From: Pantoea cypripedii
GTDB lineage: Bacteria; Pseudomonadota; Gammaproteobacteria; Enterobacterales; Enterobacteriaceae
Assembly: GCF_011395035.1 (NCBI RefSeq)
Contig: NZ_CP024770.1
Span: 803,670 to 867,669 of the forward strand
Length of the DNA: 64,000 nt
Reading direction: 5' to 3'
Shown here: positions 61,483-64,000 of the stretch, piece after piece
How positions within the stretch are numbered: position 1 is the stretch's first letter
Layout: every line of letters begins with the position of its first letter
Made by a program: the position numbers and the translations under genes
Notes under the pieces: model-generated
Told to the model about the DNA's origin: nothing
Seen by the model: only the letters and a program-made list of their open reading frames with translations
Databases searched by the model: none

Positions 61483-62804
61483 AAAAATTCTGGCCTCGCT
61501 CCTTACTGGCACGCAACAGTATCCTGCTGATATTGCTGGTGACATTGACGCAATTCACCACGCTGACGGTCTTCCTGGTTTTTATCCAGAAGCCCAGAGT
61601 CAACGACGCGGCTTCGCTGATTGCCTCGCAGGTCATCATGCTCGATAAGCTGCTGGCGACGGTACCGGCAACGGATCGTGATCGCTATGTCCAGGCGGTA
61701 CAGGGCGTCGCGCAGCCACCGGCGCACTCAATAGAAATACCCACGCTGGGCCTGGCGGGGTTCTATCGTCGTTATTATCTGAAAGTCTTTCTGGATAGTT
61801 TGCATCAGCAACTTCCGGCAGGGATACAGCTGCGCTGGCAGCAGGCACCAGAAAAAAAATTATGGGTGGAGGTAAAAATCGCCGGGCAGCCATACTGGGT
61901 TGCGCTGGCAGTGGAACCGTCGAACCATCTTGCCAGCCTGATCAGCGCCATCTTGCTGTCAGTTGTGTTGTCTCTGATGGCGTTGCTGACGGCTTATGGC
62001 CTGCAACGGCGCATCAACCGCCCACTGACGTCACTGGCGCGCGCCGCCGCCGATGTGGGTAAGGGCGGATGGCCGCACCCCTTATCGCCCGAAGGGCCGA
62101 CTGAAATCAAGACGGTCAGCCTGACGTTTAACCGCATGCTGGCGGGTCTGGCTGAGATGGAGAATACCCGGGCGCAGATGCTGGCCGGTATTTCTCACGA
62201 TCTGCGAACGCCGCTCACCAAGCTACGCCTGGCACTGGCCATGAGCGGGCAGGGCAAATCCACCCAGGATGATTTTGGGCGTTATTTCGATGATGTTGAT
62301 AACATTCTTCAGCAATTTATTGATTATGCCCGCGGCAGTACCGCAGAGCTAACTCAGCCCGGTGATATCAATCAGATGATTACCGAGCTGGCGCATGATT
62401 TTACCGGGCTGGGACAGAACTTTAATCTGAACCTTGCCCCTCTGCCGGTGTTCCTTTTCCGTCCCGTCAGCGTGATGCGCCTGCTGACAAACCTGATGCA
62501 AAACGCCGCCAAATATGGCCGGACTGAATTAGAGGTTGCCAGCTGGCGGGAGCATAATGTCGCTAAAATTGCGGTGCGCGATCGCGGTCCCGGCGTGACA
62601 GAGGAAGAATTATTGCTGATTACCAAACCTTTCCATCGCGGAGCTGGCACGGCTGCCCGACATAACGGCTCCGGGTTGGGGCTCGCCATCGCGCGCCAGA
62701 TCGCCCAGCAGCATGGCGGGGATCTCAGCATCAGCCTGCGGGCAGGCGGCGGGCTGGAGGTGAGGGTAACGCTGCCTTTGGTGTCGGCCACTGCTATGCC
62801 GTAA
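61479..62804 (+). CDS. EnvZ-like sensor histidine kinase
   Basis: A 441-residue kinase starting at GTG 61479, overlapping the regulator stop (GTGA). Two membrane helices (about 14-35 and 150-172) enclose a periplasmic domain, followed by HAMP, the H-box GISHDLRTPLTKLR, N-box LTNLMQNAAKYG, and G-boxes DRGPGV and GSGLGLAI. Closest in layout to EnvZ. The stimulus is unknown. Confidence 0.9.
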   Translation: MKKFWPRSLLARNSILLILLVTLTQFTTLTVFLVFIQKPRVNDAASLIASQVIMLDKLLATVPATDRDRYVQAVQGVAQPPAHSIEIPTLGLAGFYRRYYLKVFLDSLHQQLPAGIQLRWQQAPEKKLWVEVKIAGQPYWVALAVEPSNHLASLISAILLSVVLSLMALLTAYGLQRRINRPLTSLARAAADVGKGGWPHPLSPEGPTEIKTVSLTFNRMLAGLAEMENTRAQMLAGISHDLRTPLTKLRLALAMSGQGKSTQDDFGRYFDDVDNILQQFIDYARGSTAELTQPGDINQMITELAHDFTGLGQNFNLNLAPLPVFLFRPVSVMRLLTNLMQNAAKYGRTELEVASWREHNVAKIAVRDRGPGVTEEELLLITKPFHRGAGTAARHNGSGLGLAIARQIAQQHGGDLSISLRAGGGLEVRVTLPLVSATAMP

Positions 62805-63018
62805 TCGCTCTACCGGACATAATATTCTGGAGGATAAAAAAGCCTCTGAATATAATATTGACCTCTCCATTTTGATATATTGTGCCCGATCAAAAAAATC
62901 ACCTTTTAAGCTATGATTTCGTCTGGAAATGAATTATCAAATGGATGTCAGTTACCTTATGCTGATAACAGATATTTTTTATGATTATTTAATTTTAACC
63001 AGGGAAGAGTAATCCTGT

Positions 63019-63780
63019 ATGACAACAATATCTTCAAATTCTGCCGTTAACTTTATAGCTACACAAGTTACAAATGAATCATCATCTCAAAAACCGAAAT
63101 ACTACGATCAAAATGCAGCAAAATTGTTAGAAAGTAGTCTGCCAACCCCGAACGAAACAACAAATGAAATTGATAATTTATTGTTGGGGGAGAATAAAGA
63201 CATTCAAGATTTCTATTGCGTGACCTATATAGGTTATTCCGGGCTGGGTTACGATGACCCTGAAGGCGTAAAGGAAACAATGAAATCACAGCTGGAAGGA
63301 TTTCTGCGCGATCATCCGGATAAACAGATAGTTGTGGTCTGTGGAGGAACCAGCGTGGGTATCGGCGCCGTTTATGATGTCGTGGCTGAGAATCCTACAC
63401 TGAGGAAGAACATAAAATGCATTGGTATTGTTTCTGAATGTGCCTCCAAACAGGATTTGGTACAGAGTACGGAAGAGTTTAAAGTGGGTATCGTGCATGT
63501 TCCTGATCCTAAAAAATCATGGCAGACAAAATTGAGTGATGGTGATCAGGAACATCAGGCCATGATTTATCCTGCACAAAAATTTGGCGGAGTAATAATA
63601 GCGTTTGGCGCAGGCGGGATCGGTTATGACGAAATTAATGAAGCAAAAGATAAAGGGCTTGAGATAAAACTATTTCCGTCTCAACCGGACAATTCTAAGC
63701 TACAGGAAAGGCTTAAGAAAGACAAAGATTATTCTAAGGCCTGCCCCCTGCTATATCATGAGTTTGGGCATCGTCCTTAG
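63019..63780 (+). CDS. SLOG-like Rossmann protein of unknown function
   Basis: A 253-residue protein with an AT-rich gene. A Ser/Thr/Asn-rich first ~50 residues lead into a Rossmann-like domain. It has a Gly-rich loop (VVCGGTSVGIGAVYDVV) and a second Gly patch (IIAFGAGGIGYDEI), the pattern of SLOG/LOG nucleotide-binding proteins. No other domain is attached. SLOG domains often sense or cleave nucleotide-derived signals, for example in bacterial conflict systems. Alone in the window with its own terminator after it. Family assignment is by pattern only. Confidence 0.5.
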   Translation: MTTISSNSAVNFIATQVTNESSSQKPKYYDQNAAKLLESSLPTPNETTNEIDNLLLGENKDIQDFYCVTYIGYSGLGYDDPEGVKETMKSQLEGFLRDHPDKQIVVVCGGTSVGIGAVYDVVAENPTLRKNIKCIGIVSECASKQDLVQSTEEFKVGIVHVPDPKKSWQTKLSDGDQEHQAMIYPAQKFGGVIIAFGAGGIGYDEINEAKDKGLEIKLFPSQPDNSKLQERLKKDKDYSKACPLLYHEFGHRP

Positions 63781-63849
63781 GCATTAAATTATCTGCCCTA
63801 TTTTAACAGTTTAATTGACCGGGAAAAACGTCGAGTGCCGGTCCTGTTT

Positions 63850-63882
63850 GCCCATAATCAGATCCGTTATGGGCATTTTTTA
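63850..63882 (+). terminator. Rho-independent terminator after the SLOG-like gene
   Basis: GCCCATAA and TTATGGGC form an 8-bp stem with a 9-nt loop, followed by ATTTTTTAT. It lies 70 bp beyond the stop at 63780. Confidence 0.9.
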
Positions 63883-63913
63883 TCGGTGTTCAGCATTTTC
63901 TGGGATATTGCGG

Positions 63914-64000
63914 TTATTCGTCTTCGATTCTGACTTTATCACCCGCCGCATCTTCGATCGCTTTGCGCAGTTTTTCCGCTGTGATTTCATCCAGATGGGT
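63914..64000 (-). CDS. C-terminal end of an unidentified protein, partial
   Basis: The minus strand holds an open frame from the window edge to a TAA at 63914-63916, ending GDKVRIEDE. Only 28 codons are visible, so no family can be named. A convergent orientation with the SLOG-like gene, and the terminator between, support a real gene end. Confidence 0.5.
   Translation of the reverse strand, partial: THLDEITAEKLRKAIEDAAGDKVRIEDE

Overview
This 64 kb window is chromosomal (or very large replicon) DNA from a member of the Enterobacterales. The formate hydrogenlyase proteins, HydN, HypA-F, FhlA, the sucrose Scr proteins and an H-NS protein all read as close relatives of the Escherichia/Klebsiella versions. 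An Erwiniaceae-like or neighbouring plant/environment-associated genus is plausible, but the sequence alone does not fix the genus.

Layout. (1) 1-2.3 kb: the end of an IS3-family (IS2-like) element, an AT-rich non-coding stretch with twelve tandem 8-bp repeats and six copies of the octamer TTAACAAG, then a hydrophobic protein of unknown function. (2) 2.4-6.3 kb: a leoC-leoB-leoA type dynamin-like GTPase operon in which one G domain is split over two genes. (3) 6.5-10 kb: a molybdopterin S/N-oxide reductase, a RelB antitoxin whose RelE toxin is truncated, and a nitroreductase. (4) 10.1-16.6 kb: the scrK-scrY-scrA-scrB-scrR sucrose regulon with three ScrR-type operators. (5) 16.7-18.2 kb: an Abi/HEPN-type protein and a non-coding stretch. 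(6) 18.2-39.3 kb: a formate hydrogenlyase supercluster. It comprises hydN-fdhF-hypF-nickel permease, hycABCDEFGHI, hypABCDE and fhlA, with sigma-54 promoters, and an unrelated AT-rich two-gene cassette between hycI and hydN. FdhF carries Cys (TGC) where E. coli has selenocysteine. (7) 39.4-43.7 kb: a catecholate siderophore receptor with a Fur box, a periplasmic esterase and a binding protein without a signal peptide. (8) 43.8-56.1 kb: accessory genes. These include a small gene behind a structured leader, two LysR regulators beside small enzymes, a candidate RiPP-like small peptide locus, a GT44-like glycosyltransferase, a full-length trpA paralogue with one in-frame TGA, an H-NS protein, a DUF2913-type protein and a phosphoglycerate mutase paralogue. 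(9) 56.2-62.8 kb: an EF-hand protein, RND efflux pair and OmpR/EnvZ-like two-component system in one operon. (10) 63-64 kb: an AT-rich SLOG-like protein and the 3' end of a further gene.

How it works together. The 18-39 kb block encodes nearly everything needed to split formate into CO2 and H2: nickel uptake, cofactor maturation (HypA-F, HycI), the membrane enzyme (HycB-G), the formate dehydrogenase (FdhF), and control by FhlA and HycA. The sucrose operon can feed mixed-acid fermentation that yields the formate. The accessory regions hold several lone, AT-rich genes that look horizontally acquired and are the best places to look for new biology.
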